Assembly: GCA_039621445.1 (NCBI GenBank)
Contig: CP154956.1
Span: 94,244,406-94,308,405 of the forward strand
Reading direction: 5' to 3'
DNA: 64,000 bases
Source: Euglena gracilis
Lineage: Eukaryota > Euglenida > Euglenophyceae > Euglenales
A program made the translations under genes and the position numbers. The notes beneath the pieces are model-generated. The model had not been told where the DNA came from, did no database searches, and saw nothing but the letters and a program-made list of their open reading frames with translations. This document shows, piece by piece, positions 63,501 through 64,000 of this stretch. The stretch's first letter is position 1, and the number at the start of each line of letters is the position of its first letter.

Positions 63501-64000
63501 CTTTTCTGGCACGCCGTGCTTATGAAAAGGCGTTTGCAAACGTCATGGGGTGGGGCCTGCACGATACTGACCGCCAGGCCCGAAGCAGGTCTCGGTGCCA
63601 CTGCCGTATTTAGATCTCCCTCCCCGTTTGGCGATGAGGGGTGGCAAAGCGGTCGCCAAGCAAGTGCCCCCAGCACAGCTGGGTTTGGGTGGCCATTGGG
63701 TGGTGCCCGTGGGATGACCCCTCTGATGCTCTGCCACTGAGATTCAGGATGGAATGGACAGTTGTCTGACAGGCCTGTGGGTTGGCATTTGAAAACCAAG
63801 GCAGAGGTAGGGGGGTTTTGCACTCCCCGTTTGACACAGTGTCTTAGCCTTCGTCCATGTTGCTCGGCACATGCCCAGACGCATCCGTGATGATTTGAGA
63901 TCTGTTGGCTCTAGTTTCGATCTGTCATGAAACCACCTGCTGGCTGACATTGCATGTTGCTGCTGTTCTTCCCCGTCCCACGGGGGCCCTCACCGCCTTG
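54520..64000 (+). repeat. 1.03-kb satellite array, right block (at least 9 units, continues past the window)
   Basis: Landmarks at 55267, 56298, 57334, 58366, 59396, 60436, 61470, 62508 and 63535. The site G[AC]CACAG is C in the units at 54537-56600 and A in all seven from 57631 to 63832. A distinct variant, GGGTTATTGATCTGAGTGG in place of GGCTATTGACCGCAGTGATG, occurs at 54946 and from 57007 to 62181. CCACACTGATTTTTA and CAATACTGATTTTTA alternate between 57200 and 61350, a second dimeric register. The array is still running at the end of the window. Confidence 0.95.

Noticed and set aside
34966-64000. Recurrent 60-157-codon frames in each satellite unit (for example those starting MSASRWFHDRSKLEP or MWGGAQTSS)
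   Set aside because: They recur because the unit recurs. Their frames change with G-run length and other indels between units, the products have no domain, and overlapping frames on both strands are equally open.

Overview
This window looks like repeat-saturated nuclear DNA from a unicellular eukaryote, probably an alga or other protist. The evidence is eukaryotic: very short GT-AG introns (43-64 bp), a pogo-type transposase, a hAT transposase remnant, a non-LTR reverse transcriptase with a C-terminal restriction-like endonuclease, degenerate CCCTAA telomere-type repeats, and large satellite arrays. I cannot name the species. Single-copy host genes are almost absent, and most open frames are by-products of repeats. 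Long C or G homopolymers occur throughout and break several otherwise good reading frames.

Layout. 1-7.4 kb: gene-poor, C-tract-rich DNA with small minisatellites, tRNA-like (SINE-like) modules, a possible terminal exon and one truncated-looking gene start. 7.4-12.5 kb (minus strand): a non-LTR retroelement in three overlapping frames, carrying four 2A-like peptides, Cys-rich segments, an RNase H-like or methylase-like domain, RT, a zinc knuckle and an endonuclease. 12.8-14.5 kb (minus): a low-complexity Arg/Ser/Gln/His-rich frame whose 3' part is a 31-residue coding minisatellite split by homopolymer frameshifts. 17.5-18.0 kb (minus): a PHD-finger frame. 18.4-22.9 kb: interlocking long inverted repeats enclosing an EF-hand gene fragment, a hAT C-terminal fragment, a perfect 122-bp palindrome and a 236-bp MITE. 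23.2-24.65 kb: a complete-looking 1.44-kb pogo element with TIRs and TA duplication, inserted in telomere-like repeats; its transposase ends in a PHD-like finger. 25.3-29.8 kb: a 21-unit, 161-bp array between two palindrome-rich elements. 30.1-33.8 kb: two head-to-tail elements resembling non-autonomous Helentrons, full of 163-bp and 19-bp tandem repeats. 34.97 kb to the end: about 27 copies of a 1.03-kb satellite with dimeric higher-order organisation, interrupted once (52,680-54,519) by a third Helentron-like copy.

How the parts relate. Mobile elements and satellites account for nearly everything. The pogo element, the MITE and the Helentron-like copy each have a recognisable or reconstructible empty site, so insertion order can be inferred. 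A diverged satellite fragment sits inside a palindromic element 5.5 kb away from the array, and the PHD-like module appears twice, once on the intact transposase and once in an orphan frame.
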